Source: CAYQSU01 sp964420325
GTDB taxonomy: Bacteria > Pseudomonadota > Alphaproteobacteria > Rhodospirillales > Defluviicoccaceae
Reading direction: 5' to 3'
Length of the DNA stretch: 40,963 nucleotides
NCBI GenBank assembly: GCA_964420325.1
Contig: CAYQSU010000026.1
Location: forward strand, 1 to 40,963
The position numbers and the translations under genes were made by a program. The notes beneath the pieces were generated by a model. The model did not search any database and was not told where the DNA came from. It saw nothing but the letters and a program-made list of their open reading frames with translations. Below are positions 7,406 through 15,595 of the stretch, one piece after another (positions within the stretch are counted from its first letter, which is position 1; every line of letters begins with the position of its first letter).

Positions 7406-8764
7406 CTAGAGGCGGGTCGACGATTGCCGGAGCAGGCGCGCCGCAAGCCTGCGACGGATGATCTCGTGTCGCCGGTGCGTGATCGGATGGTGCCAGATCA
7501 GCGCCACGGCGATGAGCTTCAGGGCCACAGGCACCAGCGCGTAGAGCAGCGTCAGCGCGAGAATGGCCGAGGCGCCGTTGGTCCCGCCGGTTTCGAATCC
7601 GAAGAGATCCAGCACCGGGAAGGCGATGCCGACGGCGCAGGCCAACGCGAGCTTGGTGGCCATGCTCCAGAGCGCGAAGAACAGTCCTGCCCGCGCACGC
7701 CGGGTACGCAGGGTGTCGAGATCGACGACGTCCGCCTGCATCGCCGGCGGCAGGGCGAGATCGGCGCCGAGCGCCATCCCGGTGCAGATGCAGATGACGA
7801 CAAAGGGAAGGACTTCGCCCGGTCCGAGCAAAGGCACCCAGACGAAGGCAAGGCACGCGAGGAGCATCGCTCCGCACCACACGCGGTGCTTGCCAAAACG
7901 CCGGCTGAGCCTCAGCCACACCGGGATGGCGACGACGCCGGCGAGGAAGTAGGAGAAGATCAGGAGCCCGCGCTGAAGCGCGTCGGCGGCCAGCGCGTGC
8001 TGGAGGTAAAGGGGAAACAGCACCGCCGGCAGGCCGTTCGCCAGGCCGTTGACGAACCAGCCCGAGAGGAGGCGAACGAACGGCCGGTTGCGGGCGAGGG
8101 TGAGGAGTTCGTTGCCGTCGGGGCGCACCCTCGGACGATCCGCAGGTGCGGCTCTCGGCTCCCCGACCCGCCAGACCAGGAGGGTCACCGCCGGGGTGCC
8201 CACGGCGACGGCGAGCCATGCGACGATCGCCAGCGACTCCGCTTCCTCGATGCCCCGCGCCACCGCCAGGGCGGGCACCGCGCCCGCCGCGAGCACGCCC
8301 AGGATCATCGCCGCCTCGCGCGCGCCGGTGACGCGGGCGCGCTCGTGGTAGTCCGGCGAAAGCTCGGCCCCCCACGCCGCGTAAGGCACGGCGACGAGGG
8401 TCCAGCCGAGATACAGCGCGACGGCCCAGGCCAGGAGGTATGCAGGCGAAACCGGCTCGGGCGGCTGGAACAGCGCGATCATCGACAGCGCCGCGATCAG
8501 CGAGCCGACGACGACCCACGGCTTGCGCCGGCCCCACGGCAGCCGGAGCCGGTCGCTGGCGATGCCGACGGCGGGGTCGGTGACGACGTCGAACAGGCGC
8601 GCCGCCAGCAACGTCGCTCCGGTCGTCGTCAGCCCGAGGCCGAGCGTCTCGGCATAAAAGGTCGGAAGATAGACGTAGACCGGGATCGTCGGCATGGCGA
8701 GGGCGAACCCCGGCCAAGCGTAATACAGCAGCGTTCCGATGCGGAGGCGGTTCGGGCCGGACAC
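7406..8764 (-). CDS. GPH-family (MelB-like) MFS transporter
   Basis: Integral membrane protein (452 aa) with about 12 hydrophobic segments, of the glycoside-pentoside-hexuronide:cation symporter type. The first segment contains YAWPGFALAMP. The helix 2-3 loop reads DVVTDPAVGIASDR, and a loop has GRRKPWV, both typical of GPH proteins. GTG 8764 is preferred; it lies 17 bp after the stop of the CFA-like gene and gives the normal family length. It is the last gene of the four-gene minus-strand operon. A GPH symporter is also RpoE-controlled in R. sphaeroides (the RSP_1087-1091 group, from memory), so the substrate may be lipid- or stress-related rather than a sugar. This is inference. Confidence 0.85.
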   Translation of the reverse strand: MSGPNRLRIGTLLYYAWPGFALAMPTIPVYVYLPTFYAETLGLGLTTTGATLLAARLFDVVTDPAVGIASDRLRLPWGRRKPWVVVGSLIAALSMIALFQPPEPVSPAYLLAWAVALYLGWTLVAVPYAAWGAELSPDYHERARVTGAREAAMILGVLAAGAVPALAVARGIEEAESLAIVAWLAVAVGTPAVTLLVWRVGEPRAAPADRPRVRPDGNELLTLARNRPFVRLLSGWFVNGLANGLPAVLFPLYLQHALAADALQRGLLIFSYFLAGVVAIPVWLRLSRRFGKHRVWCGAMLLACLAFVWVPLLGPGEVLPFVVICICTGMALGADLALPPAMQADVVDLDTLRTRRARAGLFFALWSMATKLALACAVGIAFPVLDLFGFETGGTNGASAILALTLLYALVPVALKLIAVALIWHHPITHRRHEIIRRRLAARLLRQSSTRL

Positions 8765-8781
8765 GCTGCGCTCGGCGGCGC

Positions 8782-10017
8782 TCAGTCGCGCTGGATGCAG
8801 AGCTGTGCCACGTCGATCGAGCCGGAGCGGAACCCGGCCTCGCAATACGCGAGATAGCACTCCCACAGGCGCCGGAAGCGCGGATCGAAGCCGAGGCGCT
8901 CGATCTCCGGCCAGGCGCTGTGGAAGGCCTTGCTCCACGCGGCGAGCGTCCGCGCGTACGACGTCCCGAAGGTGAACCAGTCGGAGATCCTGAGGCCGGC
9001 GCGGGCGATCTGGTCGCCGAGCGCCGACGGTGAGGGCAGCATGCCGCCCGGAAAGATGTGCTTCTGGATGAAGTCGGTGCGCACCCGATAGGCGTCGAAC
9101 CGGCGGCCGTCGATGGTGATGGCCTGGAGCCCGGCGCGACCCAAGGGCTTGAGGCATCGGCGGATGACGTCGAAGTAGGTGGGCCAGAAGGCTTCACCGA
9201 CCGCCTCGAACATCTCGATCGAGACGATGCGATCGTAGGTGCCGGTGAGGTCGCGGTAGTCCTGCAGCCTGACCTCGACGCGATCGTCGAGACCTCTCCG
9301 TCGAACCTGGTCACGAGCGTGCTCGTACTGTCGGCGGGAGAGCGTGATGGCGGTGACGCGACAGCCGATCTCCTCGGCCGCGATGATCGCGCACCGCCCC
9401 CAGCCGCAGCCGATCTCCAGCAGATGATGATCGGCGCCCAGGCCGAGCGTGCGGAACAGCCGGCGGTACTTGGCGTCCTGAGCGGTCTCGAGGCTCTCGT
9501 CGGCGGCGGTGAACAGGGCCGACGAGTACGTCATCCCCGGATCGAGCCAGAGACCGTAGAAGACGTTGCCGAGATCATAGTGGGAGGCGATGTTGCGGCG
9601 GCTGCCGGCCCGCGAGTTCGGCCGCAGCCGGTGGACGGTGCGATCGATCCAACGGGCGATCGCGGATCCGTTGGTCACCTTCTGCAACGCCGCCTCGTTG
9701 TGCATGGCGAGGAGGAACAGCGCGGTGAGATCCGGCGTGTCCCAGTCGCCGTCGACGTAGCTTTCGGCGAAGCCGCTGTCCCCGCCGAACAGGATCCTGG
9801 CGATAGCGCGCGGACGCCTGATGTGGATCAGCGCGCGCAGCTCCGTGTTGCGCGCGCCACCGAACACGTGGTCTGAGCCATCGGGAAGCACGACGAGCAG
9901 TTGGCCCTCCTCGAGATGACGAAGCAGGGCACCGACCAGGCGAATCAATGCAGGGGTCGCGTCTTGGCGGCCGAGCGCGGCGGCCTTCGCGGCCGGACGT
10001 GTGTGCCGGTCGGTCAC
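8782..10017 (-). CDS. Cyclopropane-fatty-acyl-phospholipid synthase family methyltransferase
   Basis: SAM-dependent methyltransferase of the CFA synthase family, 411 aa. Features in order: an N-terminal lipid-binding region, NIASHYDLGNVFYGLWLD, the YSSALF segment, the SAM motif LLEIGCGWG, TLSRRQYEHAR, SIEMFEAVGE, and a C-terminal region with FIQKHIFPGG. All active-site landmarks of CFA synthases are present. It acts on unsaturated acyl chains of membrane phospholipids. GTG 10017 overlaps the stop of the DUF1365 gene (GTGA), which fixes the start. The next gene, a transporter, starts 17 bp later. In RpoE-ChrR regulons a CFA-like enzyme protects membranes against singlet oxygen. It may form cyclopropane or methylated acyl chains, the latter being precursors of furan fatty acids. 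Confidence 0.9.
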   Translation of the reverse strand: MTDRHTRPAAKAAALGRQDATPALIRLVGALLRHLEEGQLLVVLPDGSDHVFGGARNTELRALIHIRRPRAIARILFGGDSGFAESYVDGDWDTPDLTALFLLAMHNEAALQKVTNGSAIARWIDRTVHRLRPNSRAGSRRNIASHYDLGNVFYGLWLDPGMTYSSALFTAADESLETAQDAKYRRLFRTLGLGADHHLLEIGCGWGRCAIIAAEEIGCRVTAITLSRRQYEHARDQVRRRGLDDRVEVRLQDYRDLTGTYDRIVSIEMFEAVGEAFWPTYFDVIRRCLKPLGRAGLQAITIDGRRFDAYRVRTDFIQKHIFPGGMLPSPSALGDQIARAGLRISDWFTFGTSYARTLAAWSKAFHSAWPEIERLGFDPRFRRLWECYLAYCEAGFRSGSIDVAQLCIQRD

Positions 10018-10814
10018 GGCCGGTGTCCCCAAGGTTGGGATCCGACCACCACCGTCACCGGGTCGGCGGGCGGCGACGGCCGATCGTGGAGCGGCACCCT
10101 CTTGCGCCACAGCTTAACAGCCTCCCAATGAATTCCCGCGATGACCTTGAGCGTCATCAGCGGATAACGGAAGAAATCGAACAGAAGCCTCCGGTCGGTC
10201 AAGGCGGCGGCGCGACCCTGGAACGAGGCGGTGAGCAATGGCCCCTCGGTGTCGCGTTCGGCGATGACGATGGCGACGCGCTCGGCGGGGGGAGCGACGT
10301 GGAAGTCGTAGGTCGCATCCATCGCGATGAAGGGAGAGACATAGAAGCGCTTGTCGCAGCTCTGGCGGATCCATGGCTCGCCGTCGTCGGCAACCGGGAT
10401 GAGGTAAGCGTGGCGCTCGCCGAAAGTGTTGTGGACCTCGTAGAGGATGGCTCGGAGGCAACCGTCCGCGCTGCGACAGAAGTAGACGCTCAAGGGATTG
10501 AAGACGTAGCCGAGGATGCGCGGGTAGCATAGCACCTGGATCGAGCCGCCTCCGATATCGACGCCGGCGCGTGCGCACTGGTTTTCGACCCAGTCGCGCA
10601 GCGGCAAGCCGTCTCCCGACCCGTGGTCGCGATCGTAGAAGCTGAATAGGTTGGGCCCGTTGTGCGACAGGAGGCGGAGCCGACCGGCCAGGTGCGGAAC
10701 CTCGTCGAGGGCGAGCAGCAGGCAAAAGACACGATAGACGAGGCGATGGCGCCGCGGTTTCAGGCGCTGGTGCACGACGCGTCCGTGATAGAGGCGGGAG
10801 GCGACGCCGGTCAC
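10014..10814 (-). CDS. DUF1365 domain-containing protein
   Basis: 266-aa protein of the DUF1365 family. Its signature segments are VYRVFCLLLALDE near the N terminus, LCYPRILGYVFNPLSVYFC in the middle and EVHNTFGERHAY after it, then a C-terminal basic helix region. The family is nearly always found next to an FAD-dependent amine oxidase-like gene and a CFA-like methyltransferase. That is the case here, with GTGA overlaps on both sides indicating translational coupling. Biochemistry is poorly defined; a role in modifying acyl chains of membrane lipids is inferred from context. Several conserved His, Tyr and Cys residues could form a metal or haem site, but no assigned motif is recognised. Confidence 0.88.
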   Translation of the reverse strand: MTGVASRLYHGRVVHQRLKPRRHRLVYRVFCLLLALDEVPHLAGRLRLLSHNGPNLFSFYDRDHGSGDGLPLRDWVENQCARAGVDIGGGSIQVLCYPRILGYVFNPLSVYFCRSADGCLRAILYEVHNTFGERHAYLIPVADDGEPWIRQSCDKRFYVSPFIAMDATYDFHVAPPAERVAIVIAERDTEGPLLTASFQGRAAALTDRRLLFDFFRYPLMTLKVIAGIHWEAVKLWRKRVPLHDRPSPPADPVTVVVGSQPWGHRP

Positions 10815-12157
10815 GCCGTTACCCTCTCCAGGGTTGGCAGGTGGATGCGGTCCCATGACGCCGATACCCGCCACGGCCGCGTGACGCCGCCGAGGCGCTC
10901 GGCGACGGCGAGCCCGCTCTGCAAGGCATCCTCGTGGAACCCCGAGCCGAAGTAGCTGCCGCAGAACCAGGTGTTTCCGCGACCCTGGAGCGACCAAAGG
11001 CGGCGCTGCGCCGCCATCGAAACCGCGTCGAAGTGCGGATGATGATAGACGAACGATCGCAGCACGCGGTCCGGAGCCGGCTCACGGTGCGGATTGAGGG
11101 TGACGAAGAGGGGAACGCGCGCGTCCAGCCCTTGCAGGCTGTTCATCCAGTAGCTGACGCACACCCTGGTGCGGCCGTCTTCGCCTCGCCGGCTGAGGTA
11201 ATTCCAGCTCGACCAAGCCTTGCGCCGCTCCGGCATCAGGCAAGGGTCGGAATGCAGCACTGCATCGTTCCGCGTGTATCGAAACGCGCCGAGGAGCGCC
11301 CGTTCCCGGTCGGTGGCATCGGCGAGCAGGGAGAGCGCCTCGTCGGCGTGGGCGGCGATCACCACGTGATCGAACAGCGACTGCCGGCCCCGCTCATCGA
11401 TGATGCTGACACCTCCGGGGTTGCGCTCGATGGCGCGAACGCCGGTGCCGACGAGGATCCGATGCGCGTAGGGGGCGGTCATCCGGCGCACGTACTCGCG
11501 GCTGCCGCCGGCGACCGTCCGCCACTGCGGCCGGCCGGTGACCTGCATCAGGCCGTGGCCGGCGCAGAACCGGACGAACGCCAGCGCCGGGTGGGCGCGC
11601 ATGTCCTCGACGGCGGTCGACCACACGGCGCCGGCCATCGGCAACAGGTGGTTGTAGACGAACGCGTGCGAATAGCCCTTGGACTCGAGATACTCGCCCA
11701 GCGTCACCGTGTCTGCGGCCGGATCGGTCAGCAGTTTCTTGCCGTCCCGATAGAATCGGAGGATGTCCGCGAGCATGCGCCAGTAGCGCGGCCTCAGCAG
11801 ATTGCGCTTCTGCACGAGGAGCCCGCCGAGGCTCCCCGCGTACTCGAGGGCGCCGTCGTCGATCGAGGCCGCGAACGACATGTTCGACGCCTTCGTCGGC
11901 ACCTCGAGGTGGCGGAACAGCCGAACCAGATTGGGGTAGTTGCGCTCGTTGTAGACGATGAAGCCGGTATCCACGTCGATCGGAGCGTCGATACCCGGCA
12001 CGGTCACGGTATTGGCGTGGCCGCCGGCATGATCACGCTTCTCGAACACGGTGATGCGGTGCGACTTGTTCAAGAGCCACGCGGCCGACATGCCTGCGAT
12101 GCCGGAGCCGATCACGGCGATGTCGAGCGGACGCGAGGGCGAGGCATCGAGGGGCAT
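10811..12157 (-). CDS. FAD-dependent amine oxidase-like protein
   Basis: Flavoprotein of 448 aa with an N-terminal Rossmann FAD-binding motif (GSGIAG at residues 17-22, then a Glu at the end of the second strand in VFEKRDHAGGHA). It belongs to the NAD(P)/FAD amine-oxidase or desaturase fold, close to proteins annotated as FAD-dependent amine oxidase or fatty-acid desaturase-like. The motif DTGFIVYNERNYPNL is typical of the group. ATG 12157 is chosen because the longer frame runs through the promoter region. It leads the four-gene operon with GTGA coupling to DUF1365. An RpoE-type promoter lies 37 bp upstream. A lipid rather than an amine is the more likely substrate. Confidence 0.88.
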   Translation of the reverse strand: MPLDASPSRPLDIAVIGSGIAGMSAAWLLNKSHRITVFEKRDHAGGHANTVTVPGIDAPIDVDTGFIVYNERNYPNLVRLFRHLEVPTKASNMSFAASIDDGALEYAGSLGGLLVQKRNLLRPRYWRMLADILRFYRDGKKLLTDPAADTVTLGEYLESKGYSHAFVYNHLLPMAGAVWSTAVEDMRAHPALAFVRFCAGHGLMQVTGRPQWRTVAGGSREYVRRMTAPYAHRILVGTGVRAIERNPGGVSIIDERGRQSLFDHVVIAAHADEALSLLADATDRERALLGAFRYTRNDAVLHSDPCLMPERRKAWSSWNYLSRRGEDGRTRVCVSYWMNSLQGLDARVPLFVTLNPHREPAPDRVLRSFVYHHPHFDAVSMAAQRRLWSLQGRGNTWFCGSYFGSGFHEDALQSGLAVAERLGGVTRPWRVSASWDRIHLPTLERVTA

Positions 12158-12193
12158 GGCGGGGCCGCATCCTACAGCAGCAGTGTCGGAGCG

Positions 12194-12221
12194 GTTACGG
12201 AGAACAGGGCGACCCGGATCA
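12194..12221 (-). promoter_or_regulatory. RpoE-type promoter, lipid-modification operon
   Basis: Read on the minus strand: TGATCC (12221-12216), 16-bp spacer, CGTAAC (12199-12194). A perfect -35 and the same spacing as the rpoE promoter. The start codon of the FAD protein is 37 bp downstream. It is arranged back-to-back with the plus-strand promoter at 12232. Confidence 0.8.
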
Positions 12222-12231
12222 GCGACGCCGC

Positions 12232-12259
12232 TGATCCGGCCGTGCTGGCGAGCCGTAGG
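12232..12259 (+). promoter_or_regulatory. RpoE-type promoter, SDR-photolyase operon
   Basis: TGATCC at 12232-12237, 16-bp spacer, CGTAGG at 12254-12259. The -35 is perfect. The -10 keeps CGTA. Only 10 bp separate this -35 from the -35 of the divergent promoter. The SDR start codon lies 32 bp downstream. Confidence 0.78.
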
Positions 12260-12291
12260 CGAGGGGTACGTTGACCGCGGAAGGACCAGCA

Positions 12292-13020
12292 ATGCCCGCA
12301 CCCTGTATCATCTTTGGCGCCACCGGCGGCATCGGCAGCGCTCTTGCCCGGAGGCTGCATGATGATGGCCGACCGCTGTTCCTGACGGCGCGGCACGAGG
12401 ACAAGCTCGCCCGACTGGCCTCGGCGATTGGCGCCCCCTCCGCCGCCTGCAACGTGATGGAACCGGATGCCATTGAGGTCGTGATCACGCGCGCTGCCGC
12501 CGACGGCGCGCTTTCGGGGCTCGCCTACTGCGTCGGCTCGATCGTGGTCAGGCCGTTGCGCGCATCGACCGCCGAGGACATGCTCGAAGCGTTCCGGCTC
12601 AACGCCGTCGGTGCCGCGATGGCGTTGAAGGCGGCCGAGCCGGCGCTGGCGGCGGGCGGCGGGTCGGTGGTGCTGTTCTCCACGGTCGCGGTACAGCACG
12701 GCTTCGCCAGCCACGCCGTGATCGCGGCGGCGAAGGGGGCCGTCGAGGGGCTGACCCGGGCGCTCGCCGCCGAACTCGCTCCCCGGATCCGCGTCAACGC
12801 CGTGGCGCCGAGTCTGACCCGCACCCCGCTCGCCGAACCTTTGACGCGGAACGAGGCCATGGCCAAGGGCATCGCCAAGCTGCACCCGCTGCCGCGGCTG
12901 GGGGAGCCCGACGACATCGCCGCCATGGCGGCTTTCCTGCTCGGCCCCGAGAGCGGCTGGATTACCGGGCAGGTGCTCGCCGTCGACGGCGGCCGGTCGC
13001 GCATCGCCGCGATGCGCTGA
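12292..13020 (+). CDS. SDR family protein lacking the catalytic tyrosine
   Basis: Short-chain dehydrogenase-type protein (242 aa). The nucleotide-binding motif FGATGGIGSA is present, and the C-terminal end resembles 3-oxoacyl-ACP reductases (GWITGQVLAVDGGRS). The active-site helix reads HAVIAAAKGAV where YxxxK is expected: Lys is kept but the Tyr position is Ile, so ordinary SDR catalysis is doubtful. ATG 12292 is chosen because GGAAGG lies 8 bp upstream; a TTG at 12271 is in frame but would leave almost no leader after the ECF promoter. It is followed 20 bp later by the photolyase gene on the same strand. It may bind a nucleotide or act on an unusual substrate. Confidence 0.86.
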   Translation: MPAPCIIFGATGGIGSALARRLHDDGRPLFLTARHEDKLARLASAIGAPSAACNVMEPDAIEVVITRAAADGALSGLAYCVGSIVVRPLRASTAEDMLEAFRLNAVGAAMALKAAEPALAAGGGSVVLFSTVAVQHGFASHAVIAAAKGAVEGLTRALAAELAPRIRVNAVAPSLTRTPLAEPLTRNEAMAKGIAKLHPLPRLGEPDDIAAMAAFLLGPESGWITGQVLAVDGGRSRIAAMR

Positions 13021-13040
13021 CGGAAGAGCGGTGGGCCGGC

Positions 13041-14573
13041 GTGGGCACGCTCCGCTTCATCCTTGGCGACCAGCTGAGCGACGCGATCTCGAGCCTCGAC
13101 GGCGTCGATCCCGCCTGCGACGTGGTGCTGATGGCGGAGGTCGTGGACGAGTGCACCTATGTCCGCCACCACAAGAAGAAGATCGCCTTCGTGCTCTCGT
13201 CGATGCGCCACTTCGCCGCGGATCTCAGCGGGCGCGGGCTCACCGTCGACTACCGCGCCCTCGACGAGCCTGACAACGCCGGGAGTCTCCGCGCCGAGCT
13301 GGTCCGGGCCGTTGCGCGGCACAAGCCCCGGCGCATCGTCGTCACCGAGCCCGGCGAGTGGCGGGTGCTCCAGGACATGCGCGGCTGGGAAACCGCCCTG
13401 GGCCTGCCGGTCGAGATCCGCCCCGACCGGCGGTTTATCGCCTCGCACGCCGACTTTCGCGCCTGGGCCGAGGGCCGCAAGGGACTGCGCATGGAGCACT
13501 TCTATCGCGAGATGCGCCGCCGGACCGGGCTTCTCGTCGACGATTCTGGCAAGCCTCGCGGCGGCCGCTGGAACTACGATCGAGACAACCGCAAGCCGCT
13601 GGCGGGCGGCGACAGCCCGCCCCCGCCGCTGCGGTTCCGGCCCGACGCGACGACGCGGCGGGTTCTCGAACTGGTGCAGGCCCGCTTCGGAGACCATTTC
13701 GGCACCCTGGAGCCGTTCTGGTTCGGCGTCACCGCCGCTGATGCCAGAACGGCGTTCGGTGCCTTCGTCGATCGCGCGCTGGCCCGCTTCGGCGACCATC
13801 AGGACGCGATGAAGGAGGGCGAGCGGTTCCTCTACCACTCGGTGGTGAGCCTCTACGTCAACGCCGGGCTCCTCGACCCGCTCGAGGTCTGCCGCCGGGT
13901 CGAGGCGGCCTACCTGAACGGAGAAGCGCCGCTCAACGCCTCCGAGGGCTTCATCCGCCAGATCATCGGCTGGCGCGAGTTCGTGCGCGGCATCTACTGG
14001 CTGAGGATGCCCGATTACGCCGAGAGCAACGTGTTGGCAGCCCGCCGGCCGCTGCCGGCGTTCTACTGGACCGGCGAGACGGGGATGAACTGCCTGCGCC
14101 AGTGCATCACCCAGACCCGCGACGAAGCCTACGCCCACCACATCCAGAGGCTTATGGTCACCGGCAACTTTGCCCTGCTTGCCGGCATCGATCCCAAGGA
14201 GGTGTGCGCGTGGTACCTCGCCGTCTATGCCGACGCCTACGAGTGGGTCGAGCTTCCCAACACCCATGGCATGGCCCTGTTCGCCGACGGTGGCGTCCTT
14301 GCCTCCAAGCCCTATGCCGCGAGCGGCAAGTACATCGTGCGGATGTCCGACTACTGCCGCCGCTGCCGCTACGACGTCCACGCTACGGGCGGTGACAACG
14401 CCTGTCCGTTCAACGCGCTCTATTGGAGCTTTCTCATCCGGCACCGCGATCGGCTCGCCGGCAATCCGCGGATGGCGGTGGTCTATCGGACGCTCGACCG
14501 CATGCCGCGCGAACGCGTCGCCGCCATCGAAGCCCGCACCGCTCGGCTTCTCGCCGACCCCGATCGCCTGTGA
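13041..14573 (+). CDS. phrB: FeS-type bacterial cryptochrome/(6-4) photolyase
   Basis: Member of the FeS-BCP (CryPro, PhrB-like) branch of the photolyase family, 510 aa, acting on (6-4) photoproducts or as a blue-light protein with FAD. The N-terminal domain begins TLRFILGDQLS, typical of this branch. Four Cys residues at 351, 439, 442 and 455 match, with a one-residue shift, the [4Fe-4S] ligands of Agrobacterium PhrB (350, 438, 441, 454, from memory). The FAD-binding region contains GWREFVRGIYW and HIQRLMVTGNFALLAGI. The GTG start at 13041 sits 20 bp after the SDR stop. The second chromophore in this branch is dimethyl-ribityllumazine. It lies in the RpoE-controlled operon, consistent with light-stress repair. 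Confidence 0.93.
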   Translation: MGTLRFILGDQLSDAISSLDGVDPACDVVLMAEVVDECTYVRHHKKKIAFVLSSMRHFAADLSGRGLTVDYRALDEPDNAGSLRAELVRAVARHKPRRIVVTEPGEWRVLQDMRGWETALGLPVEIRPDRRFIASHADFRAWAEGRKGLRMEHFYREMRRRTGLLVDDSGKPRGGRWNYDRDNRKPLAGGDSPPPPLRFRPDATTRRVLELVQARFGDHFGTLEPFWFGVTAADARTAFGAFVDRALARFGDHQDAMKEGERFLYHSVVSLYVNAGLLDPLEVCRRVEAAYLNGEAPLNASEGFIRQIIGWREFVRGIYWLRMPDYAESNVLAARRPLPAFYWTGETGMNCLRQCITQTRDEAYAHHIQRLMVTGNFALLAGIDPKEVCAWYLAVYADAYEWVELPNTHGMALFADGGVLASKPYAASGKYIVRMSDYCRRCRYDVHATGGDNACPFNALYWSFLIRHRDRLAGNPRMAVVYRTLDRMPRERVAAIEARTARLLADPDRL

Positions 14574-14593
14574 CTCCGCGGCTTCGAAGGGGC

Positions 14594-15412
14594 CTATCGC
14601 AAGCGCTCGAAGCCGTGCACGACGCGGAGCGCCGCGCCGAGGGCTCCGGCGAGAAGGCGCCGCCGCAGCACGGCCGGCGTCAGAATGGTCTGATCGACGA
14701 GGCCGGTCACCTTCACCGTCTGTCGGCCGAGCGCTGCAAGCCCCTGACGGGCGACCGTCTCCGCATCGAGCGCGCCGGGGAGACCGCCGCCGCGGAAGCC
14801 CGCGCGCTCGCCGAACGCGGTGCGCGTCGCGCCGGGGCAGAGCGCCAGCACGTCGACCGGCTCTCCCAGCATCTCCTCGGCCAGGGCCTCGGCATAGGCC
14901 AGGTCGAAGGCCTTGGTCGCGGCATAGGTGGCGAAGAAGGGCACCGGCGCGAACGCCGCCGAGCTGGCGACGATGACAAGCCCGGACCGCCGCCCCGTCG
15001 CCCGGGCACGGGCGAGCATGCCGGGCAGCAGGCCGCGGGTCAGCGATGCGACGGCCACGGCGTTGAGCATCACGGTCGCGCGCTCGTCTTCCGGGGAATG
15101 GTCGAGAATCCGCCCCCAGTGCCCGACGCCGGCGTTGTTCACCAGGAGATCGACCTCGAACGCCTCGGCGCGCTCGATCAGGTCGCGCACCCCCCGGTCT
15201 TCGGCGAGGTCGGACGCGAGCGTCTGGACCGATCGACCCGGCGTCGCCAGCTCCGCCGCGAGGCGGTCGAGCCTGTCGCGGTCGCGACCGGTCAGCAGCA
15301 GGTCGGCGCACGGCGGCAGCACGCGGGCGAACGCTTCGCCGATGCCGCTGCTGGCACCGGTGATGACCGCACGCCGGAAGGCGGCCGCTCCGCCGCTGGA
15401 GCACTTCAGCAT
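14594..15412 (-). CDS. SDR family NAD(P)-dependent oxidoreductase
   Basis: Classical SDR of 272 aa with TGASSGIGEA (about residues 18-27), NNAGVGHWG, a Ser in VIVASSAAF and the active-site YAATK. The family resembles dehydrogenases of the DltE/YqjQ type, which often act on acyl or aldehyde substrates. The C-terminal stretch (LRRRLLAGALGAALRVVHGF) is hydrophobic and basic, suggesting membrane association as in the other SDR of the island. It converges with the photolyase gene (20 bp apart) and diverges from rpoH2. AAAGGA precedes ATG 15412, and an RpoE-type promoter lies 34 bp upstream. Confidence 0.88.
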   Translation of the reverse strand: MLKCSSGGAAAFRRAVITGASSGIGEAFARVLPPCADLLLTGRDRDRLDRLAAELATPGRSVQTLASDLAEDRGVRDLIERAEAFEVDLLVNNAGVGHWGRILDHSPEDERATVMLNAVAVASLTRGLLPGMLARARATGRRSGLVIVASSAAFAPVPFFATYAATKAFDLAYAEALAEEMLGEPVDVLALCPGATRTAFGERAGFRGGGLPGALDAETVARQGLAALGRQTVKVTGLVDQTILTPAVLRRRLLAGALGAALRVVHGFERLR

Positions 15413-15445
15413 GGGTTGTTGATCCTTTGCTTCGAGGCTGTGACC

Positions 15446-15473
15446 GATACGCTGCCCTCGCCGCCGCGGATCG
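15446..15473 (-). promoter_or_regulatory. RpoE-type promoter (one mismatch), SDR gene
   Basis: Minus strand: CGATCC (15473-15468), 16-bp spacer, CGTATC (15451-15446). One mismatch to TGATCC, perfect -10 relative to the rpoE promoter. It lies 34 bp before the SDR start codon. Confidence 0.62.
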
Positions 15474-15508
15474 CTCGGCTCGATCCGTCCCGCTCCGGTC
15501 AGCCGTCC

Positions 15509-15536
15509 TCATCCATCCGATCTTCGAGCCCGTATC
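15509..15536 (+). promoter_or_regulatory. RpoE-type promoter (one mismatch), rpoH2
   Basis: TCATCC at 15509-15514, 16-bp spacer, CGTATC at 15531-15536. One mismatch in the -35, identical -10 to rpoE. The rpoH2 start codon is 60 bp downstream. Control of rpoH2 by RpoE is established in R. sphaeroides, which supports the call. Confidence 0.65.
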
Positions 15537-15595
15537 AACGACGGACACGAAACGGAGAGCTTGAGAGCAGGCGTGGACGCCCGGAGCATCGAGAC

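Noticed and set aside
15420..15451. Plus-strand TGATCC near 15420 as an extra RpoE promoter
   Set aside because: The 16-bp position lacks CGTA; a CGATAC occurs only with a 19-bp spacer. The site at 15509-15536 fits better.
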